From contig CP136061.1 in NCBI GenBank assembly GCA_032622095.1, forward strand, positions 42,039,797 to 42,103,796: DNA of 64,000 nucleotides, read 5' to 3'. Below, piece by piece: positions 13,701-28,700 of this stretch. Every line of letters begins with the position of its first letter. Position 1 is the first letter of the stretch. The stretch is from Siphonodentalium dalli. Taxonomy: Eukaryota; Mollusca; Scaphopoda; Gadilida; Siphonodentaliidae. Under the pieces are notes generated by a model, which saw nothing but the letters and a program-made list of their open reading frames with translations, had not been told where the DNA came from and ran no database searches. A program made the translations under genes and the position numbers.

Positions 13701-16700
13701 ATGAACGCTGAGCAGTAATCTGACATTCGATATATTTTGTTTATTCTAGACATTTACCTTACCTCAGAAAACTATTCACCAGCTATCCGTCAAATGACAG
13801 CTAGCCAGTTCTGATTTACTCAAATATATTGGATATATCGTTATCAAGATTTCTTTTGTCCCAAAGCGACCATGTAGTGTCTGATAGCACATAAAATAGT
13901 AGTTATCGTTTGATGTGTTCCCGAATCTGGAATAATCTTGCATTGTTTGTAATGATAGGGTTAAATGTATAGCAGTGAGCACAGTGTGTAGGAGAGATAT
14001 ATAACACGATGAATATGAGCGTACACCAGCGTACACACATAATTAACAAAATCATACCTCAATTGTATAACAAAGAGATGAGCAGAAGAGTCTGATAATC
14101 CAGTAACAGTAGTGTGAAACACGCTGTAGTGAAAGTACAGTAATGCCCTTAATAATCAACTCCTTAACCACAGCAGAATTATGGGTAATTTTTCAGGATT
14201 TAGTCGGAAATATGGCTTGTTGCCATTCATCGGAAAGCTCTCAGTGAGAGCTTTCCGATGAATGGCAACAAGCCATATTTCCGACTAAATCCTGAAAAAT
14301 TACCCATAATTCTGCTGTGGTTAAGATGTCGATTATTCAGGGCATTACTGTATAGGGAACACGGGTATCATGATATCTTATTTGGACACATGATACCCCA
14401 ACTCTTGAAATAACTACCAGTGCTCGAGATACGACTTCACTTCACCCTGAAATAACTACCAGTGCTCGAGATACGACTTCACTTCACCCTGAAATAACTA
14501 CCAGTGCTCGAGATACGACTTCACTTCACCCTGAAATAACTACCAGTGCTCGAGATACGACTTCACTTCACCCTCAAACTTGATACCACCAACATCTCTG
14601 TAAACTTATACATTGTCCTTGCCGACAGAATTACATCTTGAAATATAAAGTTATCAAAAACCCTGGACTCATCTTGTTTCCACATGGCCAATTCCATTCT
14701 ATGGGACAACAGGGTCCGCGCTGGACCGAAATTTACTTTTGCCAAATGAAAATATTTTTTGCCAAATTCTTTTAGAATTTGCCAAATATTATTCCCGATA
14801 TCATTTTCTGCAACATTGATTGAGTCTTATGTTTCGACGCTCGCGGTTTGATATCGATAAAAAGCAGTTAGTTAATAATTTCACTCATCTCTATTGTGGT
14901 TTATCATACAACAATAAACCAATCACCGAACAATACAATGGTATAGAAGCGTTGTTTCATCAGAGAATTAGCTATGTAAACACCACCATCACACTAAATA
15001 CAGGTAATCCCTCCACCCATCGATACTAATGATATCAGATTAACTGCATTAATGGAGGTGTTAACTTTTGCGAAACCATATAAAACACAACTAATATAAT
15101 TCAATTGTAATAATTTCCTAAAATGAATGGTATTGATTGACCGATATTTTTTCAACTTTATTAAGGAAATAAAAAATTACTAGCCAAAACTTTTGCCAAA
15201 TGAAAATATTTGTTGCCAAATGTGAATTATTTTTACCATTGGCAAATTTGGCAAGTGGCAGCATGAACCCTGGACAACAGATTCTATTCCACTAAACAAT
15301 GGGACAGCTGATGACACATATGTAACTCACTCTTAGTTTGGTTCCTTTTGACATGAAATCATTGGAGAATCTGTGATCACTTTCAGTTGCCATGGTAACA
15401 ACATCTTCCGGCCTGTACATAGCAAATGCCAGACCATATATCTGAGCTGTGGACAGTCGTACCCACATATGGGCATGCAACATGTGATTCTGGACATGAT
15501 CTGTAAAACAAAGAAGAAGTCAAAATTTATTTAAATGTCACTGAATGCTGCCATTGTAACGACATTCAACATAAATTTACTTGTAATAAAAGGCTGCTAG
15601 GCCACACATCCCCCAAATAAGGTGGATTTATTTGACTGGTGGTATTTATAGAATGAAAATTTTATTCTGGGAACAATCATTGAATAAAACTTTGCCAACT
15701 GTCACTGTTTTTAGCATACCTAGTTTTATTTGATTAGATACCAAAATAATCATGAAATTCTAAGTTAACAATATGTTCATAACTCTGGTAAAAATTGGTG
15801 GTCCGAACCTAAATTCAAACGTGACCTGTATTTACATGTAAGTAATCCAGATACCAAATTTGAAAGCAATCAAAGAACTAAACTAAAGTTATCAACCGGA
15901 AACCAAAATAAATTGACAAGGGTCAAATAACTCTGGTAAAAATGGGTGGGGTCGAACCAAATTTGAACTTGAACTGTATTCTCATAAGTAATCTGCATAC
16001 ACATTTGAAAACAATCAGATAACCAGATAACTATTAAAAACTGAAGTTATCATTCGGAAAACAAGTGAGATCAGGGGACAATGAATTGGTGAAATTTGAT
16101 GGACGGCTAAGACAAATGTATTTAATACTAACCTAAAATGGCACTAATGTTTGCTGAAAATTTCTTGTTACCAAGGAGACCGCATTCCCGGATGAGTTTA
16201 ATGAGAGAAGTAAGTATGGCATACAATAAATGGTCCATCTCCGATTCCTCACATTCAGACTCGTCCTCATTCTGTTAAAATAAAATAGATTTGATGTGTA
16301 TTCCATGTGTTAACATTATGTTAAATAAAATAGGTTCGATGTGTACTCCGTGTGTTCTCATTCAGATGACAACAGATTTCATATTGAAATGTCAAACTTT
16401 GTCCATTCAGCTTCTAGAGTATAGCTTAACATTTTGAACAGAAAATTGCCAAAATGGAACAAATCATTAAGTTATGTATATTTGTTATATTTTAAAGGGG
16501 CACAAAATAATTATAACACTAACTGGTATTAACCCTTAAAATACGGAATGGATTCTCCCATTCAGTTATAAAAATATAGATTGGAATAGTCTATTATCCA
16601 TTTATAGAGGGTATTTAGGTAATAAAAACAGACGACAGACAGAATAACAGACACTAGTAATACAAGAGCAGAATGATTCACATTCATTGGTGGGAAATGT

Positions 16701-19700
16701 TTTGATAATAAGTTCAACAAACTACACTTATTATCTGAACATTTGCCAACAAACTACTCATCAATGAGTATTCATTATAGAGAGGGTTAATAAGGGAACT
16801 ACTCATCAATGAGTATTCAGTATAGAAAGGGTTAATAAGAGAACTACTCATCAATGAGTATTCAGTATAGAGAGGGTTAATAAGGGAACTACTTGTCAGT
16901 GATAGGGTCCTGCGAATATTCGATTCGATTCGAAAGTCAAATTCGATTCGAATTAGAGTCGAAATTGCAACTCGAAATTTCGAATATACACTGGCGGAAA
17001 AGTAGGCTGTTTACGGACAAGTACACATGTCGATCTGAGCTGTTTCTGTGCCAATCAATTCCAGAAATGTATGTATATATGAACCTTATAATTCTTATTG
17101 TACATCGCGAATGATAAATATAAGTATAGCCAGCAATTAGCCACTATAGGACGACTGAATTCTAGCTTTCAACATGGTAGCCAAAAGCTCCTGATATCGC
17201 CGATGGACCGACGACGTGTGTAAATTCTAATAGCTAAGCGCGCTGCACACGATACGATATATATCTTACGACAAATATCTGGCACCGGTTACGGGTCGAA
17301 TCGTAGCGTGTGCGGTGGAAAATCGTACAACATTTTGTCGCACGATCGGCCCCGCAAGGAATAAAATAATTTTGATTTTCTACGATCGAGTCGTGCGATT
17401 TATTCGAAGTAGCCAATCAGATTCAACTACTAATATGATCATGCGGCGATCACATGTTTTATTTCGCAACAACATGGCGTCCAGCGTGTCCTTCAACTTG
17501 AGTTCAAGTTGGTTAGCAAAGTCATTAGCAGGATATTTTGGACGGCGGAATATATTCATGCCTCTGCCATACAACTATAATTGTTGAATACAAAACTAAA
17601 CAGAATAGGTGGACTGGACATCAGCAAATTGGTGTCTATATAATATCTGATTGTGAATGTGTGCATGTGGGGAATTAAATCAGGTCTATGGACTTTTTTC
17701 GTCTATAGCACTACAAACACTTGCAATATTAATATTTATTCGTATAAAATATCTGCGATAAATACCAATATAGACCTATACCTCGTTATTAACAACCCAT
17801 TGCATTTACAAGAAAGTAAACATCCAGATTGTACGGTCCGATCACATCGTGTGCGGTGATCTACCATGCACAAGGGGTAAAACAGAAGTCGCACGACTAA
17901 AATCGGACAGTGTGCGCACACATATCTTACAGTCGCAAGGGTCTGCGACAAATATCGTGCAACAAATATCGCTCCGTGTGGGGCCCGTTTATGAGACTGA
18001 ACAACCGCTAGTGTTATCCACCATCTGCCCGTCTCAGATTCCGCGTTATCTAATATCGCTGAGAATGTAAACAACACATGTTCCCGGCGTCGAAAAAAGT
18101 GCATTTTGGCGGTGTTTTCTTTATTGACTTTCAGTTTCGGAGCGTTCTTTGACACCTGACAAAATGTCGTCCATTATTCATGTTTATTTTAAACATGACA
18201 AAAATGCAGGCAGTTCAGGGACTGACACGTGTGATGAATGCAACATGGTGTGTAAATCGCAATCGTCTGGGACAACCACCCACCTATGGAATTTATCTGT
18301 CCAAGAAGCATCCAGCACTACATAAACAGGCTACCCTGCGACTGTTGTTGCATCTTTAAGTTTATAACGGGTGTTTCCGAATGCCGATTTGCATGTACAT
18401 GCAAATTGTACAAATTTCGCGTGATTTTAGTGGTTTAGTGGTTATATATTAATCGTCGTGACGGCCGCATGGACGTTTTAATCTGTATTTTTTCTCGCCA
18501 ATTTTCAACTGAAGTTAATAGTATCGCAAACGACGGTTCATCGCAACATAAGTTATGATGGAACTTTTCATGCATGTAGTTCATAGAACGTATCACAAAT
18601 TGTTTAATCATTGACAAAACATGCCTAATTGAGAATGCAACACACAGGTATGATTCGATTCGATATTCGATTTCGTGAGTTCGATTCGATCAAAATCTCC
18701 AATTCGCAGGACCCTAGTCAGTGAGTACTCAGTATACAAAGGGTTAATAAGGGAACTACTGGTCAGTGAGTATTCAGTATAGAAAGGGTTAATAAGGGAA
18801 CTACTCGTCAATGAGTATTCAGTATAGAAAGGGTTAACAAGGTAACTATTTGTCAAAGAGTATTTAATATAGAAAGGGTTAATCAAATTACATTGAAATA
18901 AACTGTAGCATTCTGTGGCAGATAAAATTTATAAAATTGGGCCGATTCTAATTACATGAATGTTACCTTCTCGTACCGACCGGGTTCCAGTTGCTGCTCT
19001 AACACGGGTAAAAGATTGGGCAGATGTCTATCAAATTGAGCTGATTCAACTTGAGCGAACAAACCAACAAGTTGAGCGGCAAGATTTCTGTGATTCACCT
19101 GCAGAAGAGATATGGTGGTTTGAATTGATGTAGGTTATCCCTTTACCCAACAAAACGGCCAAATAAAGCTTCAACAGCCTAAAATATCTTCGGTCTGTCT
19201 CAATAGAACCATACAAATATGGATATCATTGGAACCGACTCCTTGACCACATTGTGATAGTTATGCCCTGTGCCAATGCATTCTCTTATATATGCGAGTC
19301 GACCATAGGTCGCCTCGCATATATAAGAGAATGCATTGGCACAGGGCCCTTCTGTTGGGTAAAGGGTTAAGGCAGTAACAATTGAAATCAGATTAGGTCC
19401 ACATAATGTCTCCATGATTCTTTCCTAACATTGCATAATATAGGATACTCATATCTTCAGAATCTTAAATTCTGGGAACGAACTAATGTTGAACACTCTG
19501 CTGGGATGACTAGAACACACAATAAAGTAGATATTTTCCATCACATTTATATCCATATTACAGCAGCAACATCATTCTTATATACGACGTCTAGGACGGG
19601 TGGCGTGTAATAAACATAAAACAACATGTGTGTGAATGGGTTTGGTAATATGACACTTCTACCATCGCAGGAAGGATAGAATGCAGGAAGGATTCTATCC

Positions 19701-22700
19701 TTCCTCACTGGCACTCGTGCCATTATCAACAAACCTATTCACACACTAGTGTTGTTCTGTGTTTATTACATGCCACTCCTGACGTTATCGACAAACCCAA
19801 TTCAGACACTCGTGTTGTCCTGTGATTATTACATGACACTTGTGGGGTTATGTATATTTCCTAAAAAAAATGAGGTGTTGTGTGTATGATACATTTATTA
19901 TTTTATCAAAATTGACGTCAAAATATGAATTGTATCCTCATTCCCAGACGAGTTATTGCACTACCAGGATGTTATATTACTCTCTTAGCACTGCGTCATG
20001 AGATCATTTGTTTGCATCCTTGCACTTTATGTTAACAGAAAAGATTGGTCAAGTTGTAGCTTTCAGGAAAGTGGTAGACAGGCCTGAAAATATGGCGCTG
20101 GACATCTGCATAATGAGGTCCCCAGAGGGTGAATTTAGTGATACTAGCATCACTATTCACCTCATTCTGCATGGCCTCATTTGCTATGGGAGACCTAGAT
20201 TCAGATTTAAGTTCCCAGATGGTGAAGATGGTGATGTGTCCCCATTGGACACCTCGATTATGCATTGTGTCCTCTACCAATTTGGGGATAAAGAGAAATT
20301 AAACAAAAAGGGAAAAATAAACTTTCTAAAGAAGCTGAAAAAACTTGTAAGTTTAAGCAGAATTAGGTTCCCAGATAGTGAATTTAGTGATGCTAGCCCA
20401 CTAGGCAGGATAACTTCACTAAATTCACCCTCTGGGGACCTCTTGATGCAAATGTCCAGCACCATATTTTCAGACCTGATGATGGGGTGTTTCTTTTTGG
20501 TTTGGAATAAACTGGTGTAGATAATATAATAAACTGGTGTAGATAATATATTCTAATGCACTTAGGCCAATATACCCCCGGAAACACCACATATTTGCGG
20601 GGGGTTATTCATTCAATAACCTGTCGCAATGTATAGTCCGGTTCACCGCTTCAATGTTAGATATTCCTACGCGCCAATATTGCCGTTAGCTGAATTCCTA
20701 ATCTCGGACATGCATGCCCAATCCAGCACCGATCACTGTTCCGTTTCACTCCATGACGTCACCCTTACGCAATACACACCGGCGACGTTACGGAGTAGAT
20801 TATAGAGTTGGCGCCCTTGCTACTGACTTCCGTTACTAGCTCGTTGCTATATAAACAAACCAGCGATGCCTCTTTTGTCTAAAATTGACAGTCAGTACAT
20901 TCGCGCTGTATACATGTACTTTCAGAAAATACAAAACACCACACCGTTATATTCCACCAATGTCAGTGTCTCGATATCATTTTGACCAAATTTCTTGACA
21001 TGAAACCGCGAGATACGGCGTGAAATACAACGCATTGAGTAAACAATTTCCCATTGTTTTTCAATTCAACTTCAAGTTCGCGGTAAATTCAAAACTTCAA
21101 TTTGAAAGTGGTAAACATCTGAAAAAAAAATCAGGTACATGCAGAAACTAATTGTTGTGCATATTTATTTCTATTTGAAGTGGCAATTTTTCATGTTTAT
21201 CAGCATTTTTAACGATAAGAGCGATGGTAATTGAGGGACTATATTTTATCTAGCGAATTAAATTTAAAATAAAAAGTCATGAATTGGCTGAGTGTTTTCT
21301 ATGGCCGCACATTTCGTTGATAATTACGAGGCATTTGTTTGTCTAAATAACGTTTTAAAGTTCGAAGAGCATTAGAATGGGGATAACAGTGTGGTGTTTT
21401 GTGATTTCGGAAAGGTACATGGCGAATATACTGTGGCAAATACCCGTTAATGGGCTCCGGCTCCGCCGTCGCCCATTAACTAAATTTGCCACAGTATATT
21501 CGCCATGTACCTTTCCGAAATCACAAAACACCACACTGTTATCCCCTAAATAAACTGGTGTAGATAATATAATAAACTGGTGTAGATAATATAATAGTTA
21601 ACTGTCGAGAAACTGGAATGCAAGGATAATTTTCACGCGTCAGCCGCCTCTGTATATCATTTGAAGAGTAAAATCTTACACTACTCAGAACAGTTAACAC
21701 TTTCATGAGCTGTGCCAGGTCACGGTAAATATGGTTAGGCCAATGCATTCTCTTATTCCATATGGGAGACTCGCCTATATAAGAGAATGCATTGGCACAG
21801 GGTTTCCGCAAAATTTCAGGAAGCTCCAGTCATGGAAGGGTTAACGATTATCTATTAACTTACTGACGGGTCACTGAACCATTTCATAGCAATTCCAAAC
21901 AGCTCGTTTCTCGTATTGTGATCCAACTGAAAATATAAATAAATCAGCAAGTGACAGAAATTTCCTGCATAACTAGCGATATTAAAGGCAAACATGAGTA
22001 GGGCTGTTGTCCAGGGCATACCCCCACATGGCGTCTGCCTAATGTAAATATACCCAGATGAACAAAGTAGGATAACTCTAGATATAATAACCAGGGGAAC
22101 ATCAGTGAATCCAGTGAAGAAACTCCTTTGAATGCCTTCTGATTGTGAACATCATAACCAAATTTTGATGGCGTGTTATGTATGATGTTAAAAATACTTC
22201 GATATATGAAACTGTAGCAAGCGTGAGTTTATCTAGTGTGCCTCTCATTTGCATAATGAGGTCCCCAGAGGGTGAATTTAGTGACGCTATTCTGCATAGC
22301 GGGCTAGCATCACCAAATTCACCATCTGGTGAACTAATTCTGCATGGCCTCATCTGTATGGGAAACAGACTCAGATTGAAGTTCCAAATGGTGAATATTG
22401 TGATGTACACCCATTGGGAATCTCGTCTGCCAATTTAGGGATTAGAGAAACTAAACTAAAAAAGAAATAGAATGTCTGTGAAGAAGTTTCTATAGAAATT
22501 TGATAATAAAGAAACTTTCCAGAGAAGATGAGGCCTTAAGCAGAAAGAGGATCCCAGAGGGTGAATTAGCGATGCTAGCCCGCTATGCGGGATAGCATCA
22601 CTAACTTCACCCTCTGGGGACCTTATTCTGCAAATGACAGGCACACTAAACTCAGGCTTGTACTGTAGTTTGTTTTTTTATTACCACACATTTTACCATA

Positions 22701-25700
22701 TATCATCGAGGAATATAATGCTGTCTCTGTCAGGGTATATTCATGACAAGTGTACCTTTTCTAGAAGCAGCTTTATAACCAGAGAGATCTGTTTACGACA
22801 TCGCATCGAGTCATCGTTCAACAACGCCGCAGATAAAGGAATGAAGAATAATCCGGCATGCTGCATCAAAACATCCTGTAAAGAGAGAGAATGATTAAGA
22901 AATTTATTATATTTTCATCAACTTTGTACGTTAAAATATAAATCGTATCCCCACTGCCAGAAGACTGAACGTTTTATTCCACTCGCAAGATACTATCCTA
23001 CTCACAGCGCTACTTCATGATGTCAAATTTGTGAGTCAATCGGTATCCTTGCAAATTATTTTAATTGAAAAGGCTGGTGAGGTTGTAGCTTTAAGAACGT
23101 ATTAAGTCTATCCAAGTGTTGTATTATGGTCTGGGTAGTAACAAACTTGTGTATAAAATATAATAAACACAAAAGTTCAGGCCTGGCAATATGGCGCGAG
23201 CGATTTTATCGCTCGCGCGTCGCCCGCGCAATTTCAATTTGGCGTGGGCGATATATCGCTCGTGCAACATTCACTACCCAACATGCTATGTTAACAGTCG
23301 GCTACCACCGGTATATCTAATTAGGCCAAACCATGCTACACACCCGTCACCAGTGACAGACTGACGATTACATGACCTAACTGTGAAATTTGTATTGTGT
23401 TCACAGTACGATCCTAATAAAACAACACTAGCTGTGACCACTGGCGAAAACTCCTCTCACATGCCATAATCATGCATTGTTCATCACATAAAGACACTAG
23501 CCAGGTTCCTATCTAAACACCGCAGAGTGTGAAACACACCTGCAATTTATAAGGCCTTACTAACTACCTGCATGCCCCAGTGTGAATCGGACCGTGTCGG
23601 TGACTAAGGTAACACACTCATTGGATCGCTTGCTACACACATCAAAGCATGCTGTGTATACATTTTTTTAAACATTCAGACTACAGGCTACAGTTGAGTT
23701 CAAAATCAATTTCGATAACAAAATGGTACCACTACTAGTAATTTGTGTCATTGCTCCGATTGATTAAGATAATATATGAAATTAGGCCCTATATACGGAC
23801 TACCTATTATTAATTTGAATACATTTGTTCTCAAAGTCTGTGTAGGCCTATACATACAACAATGCGACTTTTGGAAAATCTACTGTATGCAGTTATGCTT
23901 ATTCTTATCTTAGTACACCTGCACGTAGGCCTATGCATGCATCCAGATTATTGACAGATCATGTATGGGTGAGTGACGTGTTTGATGTCAAATTATGACA
24001 CGGTAGGCCTACACATTGTTATCCATTTATACAGTAACGTAACCCGTCATTGATTCTGGTTAGGTAACTTGGTCACTCAGGTATAAAGGAACAAACACAA
24101 ACATATCATGTACATGTATGTACAATATATGCATGGCATAATGATTGATTCTGGTTAACTTACAATAATATCTCACCATGATGTCACCTCATACATGTAT
24201 TATACAGTACTATAACAGCATGTAATATATGATATAAATATATTATAATGATTGATTGATTCTGGTTAACCATTAGGTCACTTGGATCAGGCATAAAGGA
24301 ACAAACACAATACCATATATGCAAGACATGGTATAACATTTATAAAAGTACTTTATTAAACATTAATAAGTTATAAAACATTCATTGATAATTTCACAAT
24401 TAATATATGATTATAAATTAATTAAATTTAAATATTATCACTTACCACATAATAAGTTATATGCAATATGACATATGTCAGTTTACTTGTATTTCATATG
24501 TTACAACATAAATACCCCATAAAACAGAAATTGCCCCTGGCCTGCAAAATATTTTAGCCCCTGCAAAGTATTTTGGCGAGGGCGAATTTTAGCCCCTGCA
24601 GATTTTTCATAAGGCCAGCACTGAAAGTTAACTGTTCTGAGTTGCGTACTGTTTTCTCCTCTCGTGATATGCAAGGATTATTTTTACTCGGCTAGTGCCT
24701 CATAAAATAATCCTCCACATCTCATTTAACTAAACCTGTACGCTACTCGGAACATTTAACTAAACCTGTACGCTACTCGGAACATTTAACTAAACCTGTA
24801 CGCTACTCGGAACATTTAACTAAACCTGTACGCTACTCGGAACATTTAACTAAACCTGTACGCTACTCGGAACATTTAACTAAACCTGTACGCTACTCGG
24901 AACATTTAACTAAACCTGTACGCTACTCGGAACATTTAACTAAACCTGTATGCTACTCGGAACATTTAACTATTATCCATATATCTTCTTCAAGCTCCAA
25001 ATTAAACCAAGTAAATGAATAAACTAAGATCAGTCCATAAACTCATCATACTACCGATGTAACTTGAGTCGTATAAGTAGCGGTTGCCTATAATACAGAC
25101 TATAATATAGTATGATTCATGTATTATTGTAGACCTAAGAAAGTGATGGGGACCCCATAGCATGGACTTCATGTAGAATAGGACAAAGCTGTCTTACTAT
25201 TGGATATAGAGCGACAAATACAGAGTTATAGTCTGAAGTGAGATAGAACAAGAGGTGTGCACTCGAGTGCTAGCATACCCCCAGGAGATTGCATACAAAA
25301 AATTATTGAAATCGGTTCATAGTTGTTCGAGTTATGAGGTAGGACGGACAGACGGACACACGGAGGGAGAAAGTGTGACGGACTGCTCGACGGACGCAGT
25401 CAATCCAGTATACACCCCCATTTTCTTCGAAAGTGGGGGTATAATTATATCTTAGGCAAACAAATGGAGTCATATGGAACTGGTTAAACACTATACTGAG
25501 TGCTGGGAATAGTGCCGATTCTCGATATATACATGTATGATACTTACAGCGGGAAAACTAGAGAACATGGTGGCGAGCATTTCCAGTGCCGATTCTCGAC
25601 CAGTTTCCAGCTCGTACTCCAGCTGGGCAACGTAAAAATCAAGGTGACCTTTGAGGTGCTTACCAACGGGATAGTACAACAGATACTGCATCACAACCTG

Positions 25701-28700
25701 TCAAAACATAAACAGATACTGCATCACAACTAGTGTTCAAACGATTAGTCGACAAATAATCGTCGACGTTGGTTTGTCGGAAAATCGACTCTAACTTCCA
25801 CAGTCGACTAGTCGGAATACAGTATATTTTCTCATCAGCTGGCCTTGACAATGCATGGTTTCACTAAATGTGGGTCAGAAAAGCAGCAAAGATAGCTAGT
25901 CTATGTTCAAGAAGCTTTCCAAAGTCCGAACATATGTAATAATGTCGAGCTTGACATAGAACTACGCCAAAATTCGCCAATGCGATAATTCAAGTTAACC
26001 ACTACTCATTTTCAATACAAGAGCAGTAACTCTATATTTGACTTCCTAAAAAGCACGTGGTCCATAAACAGTGAGTATTAGGTCGCGGCATACTCAGGCC
26101 TTCGATTATAAGGCGTGCGATCGCGCTCGCGCACCATAGCACGCCTGAAATTAAATCTTGGCGAGTAATTAATCACACTCCTCGGCGATATTCGGCGCAC
26201 GATTGAAAAAGGGTTTATAATAACGATCAACCTTGTTTGCTGGAGAAGACTGACAGACATGCCGTATACGATGGAAGTAATTGTTTTAAGTTTTGCGCAT
26301 GCGCTAGAACATTATTATAGTCAGGTGCGTTTAGCGATGTCGTCGCATTCGTATGTAGGTCTGAGTAATTCTCGGCTAGATATTGTTACCAACATGACAT
26401 ATTTAAATTAATCCCACCGTGCACCCCATCACCAATGCAACGTAATTTTGGTACCATGATTGTGTTGCGTTCTAAATGAAGCCGCCCCGATGGGCGGTGA
26501 AGATGAATAGAAATTGAAATGAGTTCGCGGCAATCAAACATTATTTTTTTAAATATCGATAGAGTTCACACAACAGGAAACTCTCACGTGGTTACATGGT
26601 CTCTGACCGCATTTCATAACAACTTACATCCAACGGAAGCATTACGACGCAATTCGAGAATGGAGTTTTAATTACTTCAATGTGGAGAATACATGTGTAC
26701 AAGATGAATCACAATGGTGATAAAATTGATTTAATTTTGAGTCTTCGTTTGTCATTTTATACCCCCGAAATATCCACCAAAATCACACGCCTGGGTTTCA
26801 GGTTAGGCGAGTGACCAACCACACTCCTGCATTTTACAGAATCGAAGGCCTGCATACCGACGTCTCACGCATGTTCCAGGTTAATGCCACGATGTTATCA
26901 TTTATTTTGGTTCAAATAGTCATGAAACGGCGACAATTAACTTGCTGAGAAAATTATTCTTTTTATATATATACTCCCTATACCGCGGACGCAAAAATTC
27001 GTAGTGTGCATTTCTAACCAACACAGGTAAAGAGGGAGGGGCTTCCACAAAAGTGTTCATCGATACTAACTGATTCTGACTCTCCGCTTGCTACGTACGC
27101 CTTACAGAAGTTATGGAAACTTACAAAGTAGGCCTATGTACGCATCATCGTATATATAATGGGTGTCACACAGTGTGTGTGTTTTCTTTTATTTTGAGCT
27201 GACTCCGAGACTGAGTATCGTTTATTTTCTTATACCCTGGCAGGAAAGTATTTATTTGATTTCATGATTAAACAGAAAATCCCTCAATTATTTCCTCAAT
27301 TATTTCTTCTCATTATCATCGTAGATTCGTAGGGAACTTATTTGCGATCGGTGTGTTTCTAGAGCACTGGTTCATTTGCAACAAAACCATGTGACGTGTC
27401 ACGTGATTCAATTCTCCAATCACAGTAGAGTGTAAATATTGTGATGATGGCACGGAATTTGTAATTTTCTTTCACATGTGTTTCATTAGTATAAGGTTGG
27501 TGATGTATTTGGCCGACTAGTCGACGTCGACTCGACTTTTGGGGTTCGACTAGTCGACTCCAGAATCCCAGAGTTGTTTGAACACTAATCACAACCTGTC
27601 AAAACATAAACAGATACTGCATCACAACCTGTCAAAACATAAACAGATACTGCATCACAACCTGTCAAAACATAAACAGATACTGCATCACAACCTGTCA
27701 AAACATAAACAGATACTGCATCACAACCTGTCAAAACATACAATAGTTAAAAATCTTTGATTTAATTCTCACTATTCTAAGTATTCATGCCGGGGTCAAA
27801 ATCAGGAGGAAACAAACATGGAACAATTTTGACAAGAGCATCGCTAGGGCATGGTAAGAGCATCGCTAGGGCACAATAAGAGCATCGCTAGGGCATGATA
27901 GGAGCATCGCTAGGGCACGATAAGAGCATCGCTAGGGCATGGTAAGAGCATCGCTAGGGCATGATAAGAGCATCGCTAGGGCATGGTAAGAGCATCGCTA
28001 TGGCACAGTTAAGAGCATCGCTAGGGCATGACAAGAGCATCGCTAGGGCATGGTAAGAGCATCGCTAGGGCACAATAAGAGCATCGCTAGGGCATGATAA
28101 GAGCATCGCTAGGGCATGATAAGAGCATCGCTAGGGCATGGTAAGAGCATCGCTAGGGCATGGTAAGAGCATCGCTAGGGCATGGTAAGAGCATCGCTAG
28201 GGCACGATAAGAGCATCGCTAGGGCATGATAGGAGCATCGCTAGGGCATGGTAAGAGCATCGATAGGGCATGATAAGAGCATCGCTAGGGCATGGTAAGA
28301 GCATCGCTAGGGCATGGTAAGAGCATCGCTAGGGCACGATAAGAGCATCGCTAGGGCATGATAAGAGCATCGCTAGGGCATGATAAGAGCATCGCTAGGG
28401 CATGATAAGAGCATCGCTAGGGCATGGTAAGAGCATCGCTAGGGCACGATAAGAGCATCGCTAGGGCATGATAAGAGCATCGCTAGGGCATGATAAGAGC
28501 ATCGCTAGGGCATGATAAGAGCATCGCTAGGGCATAAGAGCATCGCTAGGGCATGGTAAGAGCATCGCTAAGGCATGATAATAGCATCGCTAGGGCATGA
28601 TAAGAGCATCGCTAGGGCATGGTAAGAGCATCGCTAGTTCATGATAAGAGCATCGCTAGGGCATGATAAGAGCATCGCTAGGGCATGATAAGAGCATCGC

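Noticed and set aside
13776-14036. Minus-strand frame containing [12 protein letters not shown] as the missing exon between UTP20 exons 17 and 19
   Set aside because: The resemblance is short and the frame stops before a usable donor; the 72-bp exon at 12472-12543 fits phase and sequence much better.
14563-14745. Minus-strand 60-codon frame as a UTP20 exon
   Set aside because: No match to the family and it runs into a hAT element end; phase would not join exon 19.
24735-24980. Regular 30-bp repeats as a CRISPR array
   Set aside because: Units are contiguous with no spacers, and the DNA is animal nuclear sequence.
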